A stretch of 64,000 bases of DNA. It comes from Crocodylus rhombifer (taxonomy: Eukaryota; Chordata; Crocodylia; Crocodylidae). Position 1 is the first letter of the stretch. Every line of letters starts with the position of its first letter. The notes below the pieces were generated by a model. It worked only from the letters and a program-made list of their open reading frames with translations. It was not told the DNA's origin and made no database searches. Location: the NCBI GenBank assembly GCA_038503035.1, contig JAVSML010025230.1, positions 483,062 through 547,061 of the forward strand, given 5' to 3'. Of this stretch, positions 23,561 to 33,563 are shown piece after piece. The translations under genes were made by a program, and so were the position numbers.

Positions 23561-25941
23561 TTCTAGATCAAGTCATCTCTTTTATTAGTATTTTCAGAAT
23601 TTTTCTACCAAGTGGAAGTCTATCTGGACTATATGTGTTCTTAAAGCAAAGCATTTGCTTATATGTCTGAATAAAAAGGCTGAGAGTCTTCAGCTGTTTT
23701 TAAGAAGGACCTTTTACCATGAGCAAAATTCACCTGAGTTTAGTTTTGCTTCTGCTTTAGCTACATAACAGTTTCAAGAATCCAACTTAGTATCCCAGAA
23801 TGGAACTTCCCTTCTCATATCTGGTTTTATGATTTGCCTTATTCAAATTATTTAATGTTTATGGAAGTAAAAGAGATGCTAATAATATTGCAGTTAACAT
23901 ATCTATTTTAGGCAAAATTGTCATGATTGCAGTACTAAAGTACTGAAGTAGTAAAGTAGTTTATTAGGTATCAAAATTCAAAAGTTTGACAATGACTTGA
24001 ATTAATTTAATGTAATGTGTGACAAATACATTCAGTGAAAAACTGGTGCTGGATTTTAAACCTGTTTGTGCCAAAAACCTGGATTCCAAATTAATGGCTT
24101 TCTTTAAAAATACATGACATATTAACTTTGAAAGTAGAAAAGTGCATATCTTTGAATGCTAATTAAAATAATTTCATATGAAATAACACCATCTAATTCA
24201 TAAATCTCTTTTTTCTCAACCTGCCACAAGACAGCTCTGTCTAATTAGACTTGGTTAAACTCTGCTCTCACTTGCACTTTTGTCCCTTTAACTTCAGTGC
24301 ATCTCTCTCAAGAGTAAGGTAAATTGTGTTCACTTCTACAATTTAAAGTGCAAGTAATTTCCATTGTTTGTTTTGAAAGGTAGATTACAATTGAGTTAAT
24401 CATCCAGAATATGCCAAGTCACAGGCATCCAGAGGGTTGGGGTGGTCTTAATGCTAGAAACATGGTTGATAGCCCAACAAGTTCAAGGCCATAGCAGAAA
24501 CCTTTACTGTGTGGCTCGCTAGATTCCAACAAATCTTTGAATTCTGCAAAATACCTTGTCACAAGTACACGGAAAGGAAACAAAGGGGTGCCCAAACCCA
24601 TTAGGCCAATGTACAAGATGACTCACCTCCAGCAGGGGACTGGCAGTTTGACAGCATGGCTGCTGGAGCCTCTGCATTGACATAGCCCTCAAACCCAGGG
24701 AAAAAATGCCACTACCGCCTGCCCCCACTCCCCTGCTGATTTTAGTTGCCAATGCTGACCAAAGACCTGCATTCAGCAGAGGTTATGGGGAAGGTGAACA
24801 GCAGTAGCATTTACCCCATGGATTCCTGAGCCACGCCAACACAAGTCTCCAAGTTATGATTTAACTGGCAGTTGGAAAGTCCTACCCTAAATATAAATAT
24901 AAAGCAGTAACAGGTACTGTACATATTGCACAGCCTCCTGATGGGTCACAGCTGTGCAGATTGTTGGGGATATACTAGGAGATGACCACTCTTCATGGAT
25001 ATAAATTAATGGTTGCCTCAACCCCCACCCCTGCCACTAGTATCAAACTTCAGTAATTATCCCCACTCAAGTGCATTCCCCTGAAGAACTTTTGGCAGAA
25101 ACCATAGTGCACTGGAGTCTAACCGGTAATGAAACAGTAAGTTAGACGGGGATTCTGCATTGGTGGTTCAAGACTCAGGAGCTGTGTTCAAACATTGTCT
25201 CCTCATGACATATATATTTATGCTGCTGAATATCTATAATAATCCACCTAATTGCATCTGATGAAGCATCACAATACACTGTATGTAGGATCTTCATTTG
25301 TAGATGTTCTGTTTCCATGGTTACTCATACATTCCTGCATTTTGAAATTGCCACAATAAAACAAGGATAATAATGAGGCAACTTAGTGTGAACCAAAGCA
25401 CCACATCAGATCATTTATTTTCTTTCCTGCCTTCACTTTATAAAACTCCTTTGGACTTATCAATGGCTAGCACTCCCAGTCCTGGTGACAAATGCCTCCC
25501 AAAAGAGGTCCAGTGGCAAATGCTATTTCATCTCATGTGCCCAATTATTAGAAAAATTCCCTGCTTCCCTTTTGAGTAACTTTACAAGTACTGTATACAT
25601 CTCACAACAAGGTAGAATTGTTACTATGGCAACATTATTCCTGGAATAAATAACACTATATTGCTTCTGACTCCTTTCAACAAAAGAAAAAAAAATAAGA
25701 GTCTATTCTGGATTAATGACATTATTTATTTACAAGCCTTCAAGTAATGTTTATTTATATTCAAAACCAGTACCTGGTTTTGGCGTAGTGTTCGGTCTTT
25801 ACTGAACAATTAAGACTGTACTGAATAAACAAGATACTTACTTCAGGAAAACTGTGTAAGTAACAATATTTTTATTGACTTCATTTGTCATCAGGACTGG
25901 GCAATGCTAGCCACAGAAATAATTTATGCAGAGATACATTA
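23561..25941. other. Unique DNA, no gene seen
   Basis: AT-rich sequence; frames at 24419-24752 (minus) and 25373-25579 (plus) are unrecognised and probably random. Confidence 0.45.
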
Positions 25942-25955
25942 TATGTGTGTGTACA

Positions 25956-25992
<37 letters not shown>
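25942..25992. repeat. (AC)n microsatellite with a GT-to-AC switch
   Basis: GTGTGTGTACACGTACACAC passes into a pure AC dinucleotide run of about 19 units. Alternating purine/pyrimidine DNA of this kind is polymorphic and can adopt left-handed DNA. Confidence 0.95.
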
Positions 25993-25996
<4 letters not shown>

Positions 25997-26836
25997 AACA
26001 TTCTGCTCCTCCAACTCAGACAATTATTTCTATTGCTTAAAGTGCTTTAGACAAAATCTTCCCTTTCCACACAAATGGGAAAGGAACACAGTGGATTATT
26101 GACATATCCAGGCATAACAGTTGGCTGATGAGGACATTATAAACACATGTAACTAGTCATCATCTCTACTGCTGTATGGACATGGTGGGGAGGTGAAATT
26201 CTGGGGGTGAAGTTTGCTATAGTTTTAGATTAAAGGAATGTACCCTTATTCCAAATGGAATAACCATAAGTGACATTATGCTTTGAATTCGTCTGGAGAA
26301 TTCCTCCTGTTACACTGAAAGATCAAAATGCACATCAACCTTTTAATATTTTCATGCTAGTATTTAACTACAATTTAGTTTAGAAAAATATTTTATGTTT
26401 CATCTTGCTCCCAAATCACAGTGAAAACATATACTGGGAAACAGACTTAGCCCTGGTTATGAAATCATCAAAGAAAAATCACATTACTTACCATACCCAA
26501 TATTGTCCCAGAATACAATTCTGTTGAGTACAACCAGTAGCTAAGTGCTACCATTTGTATTTTTCTTCCTACAGTAACTTTGATTATGATGTCTTGCTTT
26601 TGTTTGGGTTCATCTGGTCAATTAATTTTATCAGTGTTAATTTTGTGAAGTAAGGCGACTTTGATCCTGGGGCAAACTAGAAGTTTTGCTCATATAAAAA
26701 ATGTTAGTATTTTCACATGAGAATCTGGTTTGACTGACAGATCTCAGGTTCACTTCGATCAAATAACTATTAGAGTCTCCAAATAACGCAATTTTCATAC
26801 GAATACTCAGAGAGCAATTAAACAGTTTCCCACACA
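25993..26836. other. Unique DNA before the large hAT element
   Basis: No gene or repeat recognised. Confidence 0.4.
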
Positions 26837-26844
26837 GCCCTACA
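26837..26844 (+). repeat. Left target-site duplication of the ZMYM1-like hAT
   Basis: GCCCTACA lies directly before the terminal CAGAGCCAGC. It matches GCTCTACA at 38539-38546 at 7 of 8 bases, as expected for the 8-bp duplication of hAT elements. Confidence 0.8.
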
Positions 26845-26876
26845 CAGAGCCAGCTTTAGGGCTGGGTGGCATGGGT

Positions 26877-26886
26877 NNNNNNNNNN
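26877..26886. other. Assembly gap of 10 N
   Basis: Ten undetermined bases lie 32 bases inside the left end of the hAT element. The true length is unknown. Confidence 0.99.
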
Positions 26887-27131
26887 GGTCATTAATGGAC
26901 CATTAACTCTCTTAGCTGCCTGAATAGTAATACATACTAGAGCAGCACTACCTGGGGGAGGAAGGTGGCTGATGTGTGACCATAGCAGCAGGGCCAGAGC
27001 TAGGCCACTTGTTTTAATTTTCACTAGCTGTGACTCTTGCATGTGTGTGCAAGCATGTGCCAGGTTGTGCCAGAGTGTTCTGGGATACTCGTTTTAATTT
27101 TCACTGTCTGTGAAACTTGGAAGGAAACAAA

Positions 27132-28311
27132 ATGTCACAAGTACCTAAGAGGATGTCAAGGGCACAGAACAGAAACCAAAAAAACGTAGCCAATTACTGC
27201 AGTGAAAAAAATGCAGCTGTGATGAAAAATTACTTGAAATCTGTTAATGACAACCCATGCTGTAGTAGCTAAACAGTAATAGTAGATGAATCAGATGAAA
27301 AATTGATAGATGCTCACAATTCAATGTCCAAGAATAACTCCAAGAGATACAAAGAGACCCAAATGAAACAGAAATTCTTCATCTGGACCAGAATAATGAT
27401 TATGCCACTAGTCAGAGTTTAAAGGATTCTCATTATAGGTGTTGGTAATGCCAATTCTGATCTTGCTTTATGACCAAATCTAACACCCAAATTTTGAAAT
27501 CTGCTAGTAACCAACAGTTCACTAAAATTAAAGGACATGGATTTTCATCTGGATGAAAAGAACTGCCGTTTTTCTAAAACATTTCTATACAGAAGTCTTG
27601 AAAATGGCAAAGTTCTGAAGCAGCACTGGCTGCTTTACTCAGAATCCACTGGCAAGGTTTTCTGTTTCTGCTGCAAACTCAACTTGAATCCAAAACTATC
27701 CCTAGCATTTGAGGGATTGAATGATTGGAAGCACGTCTCAGATTCTCATGTGTCATGAAAAGTTGCCATATAATTCCAATTCCTGACGAACATGGATCAA
27801 TGCAGAGGAAAGGATGAAACAGGATAATTGCTTCAACGTGTGATTAAACAAAAGACAAAATACCAGGGCTGCATCTACACAAGACGCTGACTGCACAGTA
27901 GCTTGTTATTACTGTGCAGTAGCTCATTACTACTGCACAGTAGCACTGTGTGGCACAAAGCATGACACAACACTACTCTGCAGTAGTAACAAGCTACTGT
28001 GTAGTAGTAATGAGCTACTGCACAGTCAGCATCACCAAAAAGCCATGCAGGGACACTACTGCATAATAATTCTGGTTACTGCACAGTCATTTAGTACTTG
28101 TACAGGCAAGTACTACATGACTGAACAGTAACAACTGTGCAGTCAACATGTCGTGTAGAGAGACTCATGACAATAAGACTTTATGCTTCTAAAAATTACA
28201 TGGCTTTTTAGGGCTCATCTGACAGGCTCTTCACTGTGAACAATGGGAACTTCTCGAGTGGTAGAGTTACAAGGAAAGTATGACAAAGGGATGAAGGAAC
28301 ATTTGTGACAG
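27132..28311 (+). pseudogene. ZMYM1-like hAT transposase, N-terminal half
   Basis: The likely start is the ATG at 27132 (MSQVPKRMSRAQNRNQK, a basic N-terminus typical of this family). In-frame stops appear soon after, for example TAG near 27270. The best frame, 27537-27758, is a TTF-type zinc finger: RFSKTFLYRSLENGKVLKQHW, then FCFCCKL with its clustered Cys residues. A MITE interrupts the coding sequence at 27863. After it, NNGNF...ELQGKYDKGMKEHL (about 28235-28302) matches the stretch before the catalytic domain. The hAT composite then interrupts at 28320. The protein is a transposase that would bind DNA through the finger; this copy is dead. Confidence 0.8.
27863..28168. mobile_element. 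Palindromic MITE, family A, inside the hAT transposase
   Basis: The left end has TCTACACAAGACGCTGACTGCACAGT and the complement of the right end has TCTACACGACATGTTGACTGCACAGT, a strong terminal inverted repeat. The interior is built from alternating CACAGTAG / TACTGTGCAG words that fold into several hairpins. It has no open frame. It is inserted within the transposase between residues matching the zinc-finger part and the catalytic part. It is related to 5707-5941. Confidence 0.75.
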
Positions 28312-28319
28312 ATACTACC
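28312..28319 (+). repeat. Left target duplication of the hAT composite
   Basis: ATACTACC directly precedes the terminal TAGGCTTGTG. ATACTTTC follows the opposite terminus at 33556-33563 (6 of 8 match). Confidence 0.6.
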
Positions 28320-28492
28320 TAGGCTTGTGTGAAGCAGCAAGTATTTGTTTCAGATTTGGATTTGGCTGATTTGGAGGGACAGTGATTTGATTCAGTAATT
28401 TGAATCACTGTCTCCCGATTCGGCCAATTCGGATTCGGAGATTCAGCCGTAGACTATAATGGGGAATCACTAAAATACCTATAACGTTGTAA

Positions 28493-28516
28493 AACTTTTT
28501 TTTTTTTTTTTTTTTA
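28493..28516 (+). repeat. Poly(T) tract in the hAT 3' region
   Basis: About 20 consecutive T residues lie between the transposase stop and the left terminus of the minus-strand hAT. Confidence 0.9.
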
Positions 28517-28767
28517 ACAGTTTCATATGAAAACTTCAGGGATAAAAGCCCTTTCTGAGGGTATGAAGCCTGCCAAGTTTCAAGAAGATAGGTGCAGGGG
28601 TTTCTGTGAAAGTGCACCTCAAACTGTTGAAAGCAAAACTCATATCACTTGTGTGTGTCATGGAAGAGCAGGATGAAAACAGCAGGGATGGTAGTCCCTT
28701 CTGAGGGCATGAGGCAAGGTTCTGAAAGCAAATACAAAAAGCAAATAGACGCAGTGTGAGAAGGATG

Positions 28768-31167
28768 GCACTCACTCCGCCTGCACGTAGAGCCTGGGGA
28801 ACCCCAGCAGCAGGAGTTTCACCTTCAGGAACACCAGCTGCTCCACCAAACCAAGATCTAAGGAGCTGCGGTAGGCTGTTGCAACATCGCCACCAGTACT
28901 GAACACCGTCTTGCTTGGAACACTGGTCAGTGGACAGGACAGGTGATCCTGGGCAACTGTGCCCAGATTGTGTCACACCTGGCTCCAGGTTGCCCAATAG
29001 GCCAAGGGGTCACAGTGCAGCGGCTCCACATTCTCGGCGAGATGGGCAGCCATAGAGGCCTCTGGACTACCTGCCTGATGATGGGGTCTGGTGCCTCTGG
29101 ACCCCAACACTGAAGCCATGTCCTTGGCCTACATTGGCAGTGGCTGCAGTAGAGGAGATTGGCTTGTGATTGGAGTGCTGACATGGGAAAGTAGATTCCG
29201 CTCTTCCACATCCCCCCACCTCTTCTGCCTCCCTGAGTCTGTTCACCAGCACCTCTGTCCAGGGTGATCAAGGGTTTTGCTGCGGGCACTCCCCTTCACT
29301 CTCGGGTCACACATGCCTACCAGCATGTGGACTGTACTGGACCGCACCAGATCCAGCTGTTCTTTGATGCCCTCCTTCAGCTGCTTCTCTAGTGCCTGCA
29401 CCTGTGGTAAAAGCAGCTTGCCCCAGACAGGAATATCAATCTCCTCAAACTTCTCTGTTTTATTCTCAAGCTCCTTCAACGACTTGAGACCCACCAAGAT
29501 CTGGGAGATGGTATCCCACCCCATTTTGTTAGGGGCGCCACTGATTCCAATCTCCCCGACCAAGGCCATCTCATGGATGGCCTTCTGTTGCTCCACCAGC
29601 CTCTCGAGATTCAGATATGTGGAGTTCCATTGAGTCTACCCATCCTGCGTGACTTTATGTTTCAGGATGCTCAGCTCTGCTTGTTTGTCCCACAGCATCT
29701 TGCCCCTCTTGATGCTCCAGTGGAAGTAGCCCACCACCTTCCTCCATTTTGAAATTAGCTGGCTGGTAGTGACAGTGCCATCACTGGGAGCCCTGCTCCC
29801 CTCCAAGGCATCCAGAACTACAAGGTGGAACTTGTGTGCCACACAGCGGATGCCAACAAAGTTGGCATTACACACCACTTTGACGATATTGGCCCTGTTG
29901 TCGGTGACCATGAATCTGTGAGCGAGCTCAGCCTGCCCACGAGCCACCCCTGTACCATGTGGTTTATGGACACCATTATTTCCTGTGCCATGTAGGACTT
30001 ATCCATCACCTCCACCTGAAGGAGAGCCCACCACTGCCCTGACTGATCACACCAGTGCCCTGTGAGGGAGAGGTAGGCATGATATCCACGCCAGCTGCAC
30101 TAGATATCCAAGGTGAAGTGCAAGGCTACCTGCGGACCTGCCTTCTGCAACTCCTCCCTCAACTACTCTCTGCATGCCTCATACAAGGAGGGCTCCATTG
30201 CCCTGCTAAATGTGGTGCATATGGGCACTTGGTATGGTAGGACCATGAGCTGCCTGAACCCTGGACGCTCAACAAAGGAGAAGGGCTGGCTATCCAAAAC
30301 AAGTATCTCCCCAGTGCTCTGGGTGACCTCACTTGCAATCAGAATGCGCCCCCCTTTGTCTCCGGCCTTTCTCCCACTGGTCCAGGGTGGCCTGCCTCTG
30401 CTTCTTGTGGACGGGGGCTTTGGAGCAACAGGGGGACTTCTTTTTGGGCATTCTCCCATTAGTGCCAGGCTGAGGAGGAACAAGGGCAAGGAAGTGCAGC
30501 AGCATTGCCACAGTGGTGAAGTGCTTCACCTCCTTGCCCCAGCTGATTTGCCTTCGGAAGTGCTGGCAGGTAGCATACCTGAGATCATCTGCCACCTCAA
30601 AATGATCCCATACTACACTACCCACTTGCTTCTGGGTTCAGGGTGGGGATCCTGCCTTATCCCTCTCCTCTCTAGGCAGAGGGCACAACAGGAGGAGCTG
30701 AGCCACCTGCCCCTACAACCTCCTCTGAAGTGCTTTCCAGAAAGACCCACCTCTAGGGGCACTTTGAAAGGTGTGGAGCACAAACTCAGATTCTCCCTCC
30801 TTCCCCAAAATTTCTTTTGCTATGGCCCTCAGCTCCTTTGCTTCTAGATCCAACTCCTCTTCTAGCACTGGACGGTTCACCCTGGGAACTGAAATTAGGG
30901 TGGAGAATTCATGCTGCTGCTGGTTAGTGGTGTTAGTGGTGGTGGTGCAGGTGCAGGCACTGCTACCACCTCCTTACTCCCACTAGCAGCAGAAGACTTA
31001 TCACTGCCTAGAAAGAGGGTGCATCTATGTTTAGGGTGGGGGATACTTGCAGCTCTCCCTCTGCCCACTTTCCCTCTCCTGCCAGAAGACCTGGCACCTG
31101 CCTTTCCAGCACACTTCATATTGGTGTGCTGCAAAATATGTTGTGCTTTCCTGCACACTGATGACAC
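28768..31167 (-). pseudogene. ZBED-type hAT transposase, decayed
   Basis: Minus-strand pieces follow the order of a ZBED/hAT transposase. A basic N-terminus (30895-31167) comes first. The BED zinc finger near 30520-30625 reads VVWDHFEVAD...ATCQHFRRQ...KHFTTVAMLLHF, and its second Cys of the C-x2-C pair appears replaced by Phe. PFSFVERPGFRQLM follows near 30260. The catalytic core near 29815-29920 has FMVTDN and GIRCVAHKFHLVV, so the C-x2-H motif is kept. A helical region at 29243-29596 precedes the dimerisation end at 28770-29010 (CDPLAYWATW, VPSKTVFSTGGDVATAYRS). A TGA after WSQV near 28977 and several frameshifts kill the frame. It would have cut and pasted its element by recognising the terminal repeats. 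Confidence 0.85.
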
Positions 31168-31344
31168 ACTGTCAGTGAAAACACAGATTTCTCTTTGTGG
31201 GGGGTAAGAATCAAGACAGACAACAAGAATAAGAGGATTCTGGGGGAAGGATCAGTTGAAAAGAATGGAAAAGGATAACAGTAGGGATGGTAGGCAAGGG
31301 AAAGTAGTAAAGGATTGGATACAAGAGAGTAGCTAGTAAGCCAG

Positions 31345-31761
31345 AGCCTTACAGATGCTGCTGCTCCAAGAGAGACACCACTCACAAAAGGCACAGATCA
31401 CTTCAGACGTAGCTTCACGTGCTGTTTCCACATCCTTACTCCAGAGCACTGTGACTGGAAGGGAACTCAGAGAAAGATCGGTCACTGCCCAGCTACAAAT
31501 GTCAATATCAGAGCAATCTTTCCCCTCCCCTCAGCCTTTTCTATATATGGAAGATCACCCCATCCTCCTCCCTCTTCTCAGTTTCTGTTTGCTGCAAACC
31601 TTCTGAATCTCCAAATCTCTCTGAATCAATTCAGAGGCTTCTGATTCAATTCTGATCTTTTAACTGGTCTCCCGATTTGATTCAGATTTGGAGATTTGGC
31701 CGTTGAATCAGACTGAATCTCCTCCGAATCGAATTGGCTACTGAAGCTTCACACAGCCCTA
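31345..31761 (-). repeat. hAT 5' terminal region, inner copy
   Basis: About 415 bp, directly repeated at 33143-33555. Shared landmarks in order: AAAGGCACAGATCACTTCAGA, TGGAAGGGAACTCAGAGAAAG, CCTCCCTCTTCTCAGTTTCTG, and the terminal CACACAGCCCTA. It holds the promoter-side untranslated region of the transposase and the subterminal repeats. Confidence 0.85.
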
Positions 31762-31849
31762 CTCAGCACCTCCTGTCCCACCTCCTTGGGGCACATGGGA
31801 GTTTTCCCCAGGCACAAAACCCATTAGTTATGCCTCTGGTACTATGATA

Positions 31850-33143
31850 GTACTACCATCCAGCTGATCAGAAAGATCAGAAGCTTCAGAAGTAGGACAG
31901 TTAATAATAATGCGAGAATTTAATAGTCCTCACATAGTCTGATTAAATACCTCAATAACATGGAGATAACATTTCTGAATACAATAAATGAATGTTTTCT
32001 ACAATAACTTGTCTTGAAACCCACAAGAGATGAAACAATTCTAAAGCTAATCCTGAGTAGCACACAGGACCTGGCTCAAGAGGTATCTGTCACTGAGCCA
32101 CTCTGTAACAGTGACCATAACATAACCACATTCAGCATCCTAGTAGGATGGAATAAGCCAAAAATATTGACCGTGTATATACAGTATTAGGAAAGGAAAT
32201 CACATAAAAATGAAGATGTTAATTAAACAGAACAGTCAGAAATGTAAAAACCCTGCCAACAGCCTGGAAGCTGTTTAAAAAGAACCACATTAGAGGCATA
32301 GGAAAAGTGCATCTGGCAATAAGGGTACCAAGTGGTCTAATAAAACCCCTGAATGGATTCCTAGCAGAGTTAAGGAGGTTATCCAGACCAAAAAATAAAC
32401 TTTAAAAAAAATGAAAGGCATGCCGAAATGAGGAAAACAGGAAAGCATGCAAATCTGGCAAGTAAAATGTAAAAGCGAAATAAGGCAGAGCAAAAAGTAA
32501 TTCAAGGAGCATCTTGCACAAAATGCTAAAGCTAATCATAAAAACTTCTTAAAAATTCATCAGAAGCAGACATCATCTAGACAATTGGTTGGGACTATTA
32601 GATGACCAAAGTGTATCATCCACTTAGGGATGATAGGTCTACTGAAGAAAAGCTAAATGAATTTTTTGCCTTGACTTTTTACTGAAGTAGGTATTGGGGG
32701 AATTCCCATGCCAGATCAGTTTATAGGTCTGAAGAGTTGGATCACACTGAGAAAACAACAACAGAATAAATTTTAGAGCAAATCAATAGTTTAATCACTA
32801 AGTTGCAGGACTGGACAGCATTCACTTGTAAAATTGGGAAAATGCAGCCTCAACTACTTTACATTCTGGTGTCTGGGACACTGGCTCTGAGGTATGACCT
32901 AGAGAGTACAGATGGACAGAACTGAGTCAACATGGAGGAAGCGGCCAGTAGCATCCATCAGGGTTCAGTACTCGGAACAGTGCTTTTCAACACACTCATC
33001 AACGATTTGGATTCAGGTATTAAAAGTGAACTGGCAAAGTTTGCTGATGACACCAAACTATGGGGGAGCATGGTCATGCTCAAGGACAGGCTGGCAATAC
33101 AGGCCAACCTGGATAGGCTTGTGAGATGGGCGGACCTCAACCT
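31850..33143 (+). mobile_element. CR1 fragment captured between two hAT ends
   Basis: Plus-strand translation gives an endonuclease end (CNSDHNITTFSIL near 32110-32145), a linker, FFALTF-like residues near 32660, and reverse transcriptase (32932-33143) with GSVLGTVLFNTLINDLDSG and an intact FADDTK at 33040-33057. Homology stops at 33143, exactly where the second hAT end begins, and the 3' part of the LINE is absent. Both sides are therefore cut by hAT sequence. The endonuclease-to-polymerase part has many stops, but the FADD region is well kept. Confidence 0.75.
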
Positions 33144-33555
33144 GATGATGTTGTTGCTCTCCAAGAGCAACACAGCTCATAAAAGGCACAGATCACTTCA
33201 GATACAGCTTTATATGTTGTTTCTACATCGCTCCCCCAGAGCACTGTGATTGGAAGGGAACTCAGAGAAAGATCACAGTCACTGGCCAGCAACAGGTGCC
33301 AATATCAGAGGAGTCTTTCCCACCCCCACCTCCCAGCCTTTTCCATATATGGAAAATCACCCCATCCCCCTCCCTCTTCTCAGTTTCTGTTTGCTGCAAG
33401 CCTTCTGAATCTCCTTTGAATCAATTTGGAGGCTTCTGGTTCAATTCAGACCTTTTAATGGACTCCTGATTTGATTCAGATTTGGAGATTTGGCTGCTGA
33501 ATTGGGCTGTATCTCCTCCAAATTGAATCAGCTACCAAAGCATCACACAGCCCTA
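33143..33555 (-). repeat. hAT 5' terminal region, outer copy
   Basis: This is the second direct copy of the region at 31345-31761, diverged by scattered substitutions and a few small indels. It ends in CACACAGCCCTA, the terminus that abuts the ZMYM1-like transposase and the ATACTTTC duplication. Confidence 0.85.
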
Positions 33556-33563
33556 ATACTTTC

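Larger units (their letters stand above)
28320..33555 (-). mobile_element. ZBED-type hAT composite with a duplicated 5' end and captured CR1 piece
   Basis: The outer termini are TAGGCTTGTGTGAAGC (28320) and, as complement of the right edge, TAGGGCTGTGTGATGC (ends 33555). They are flanked by ATACTACC and ATACTTTC. The interior from 28320 to 31761 is a whole minus-strand hAT element with its own right terminus GCTTCACACAGCCCTA at 31761. A segment of about 1.38 kb containing plus-strand CR1 follows. Then comes a second copy (33143-33555) of the same terminal region of about 410 bp. Both ends carry subterminal GATTTGGAGATT / GATTCGGAGATT words. The outer, not the inner, terminus has a matching duplication. 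Confidence 0.75.

Noticed and set aside
25942..25992. CRISPR-like array
   Set aside because: The repeated unit is a dinucleotide microsatellite; no spaced direct repeats are present anywhere in the window.
26818..27042. 74-codon minus-strand frame crossing the N gap
   Set aside because: It depends on unknown bases and covers the transposon terminus.
30113..30847. 244-codon plus-strand open frame
   Set aside because: It lies antisense to the ZBED-type hAT transposase, whose minus-strand pieces show family motifs; the plus-strand frame has none.
28768..31167. A domesticated ZBED host gene
   Set aside because: It has in-frame stops, frameshifts and a lost zinc-ligand Cys, and it lies between its own transposon termini.
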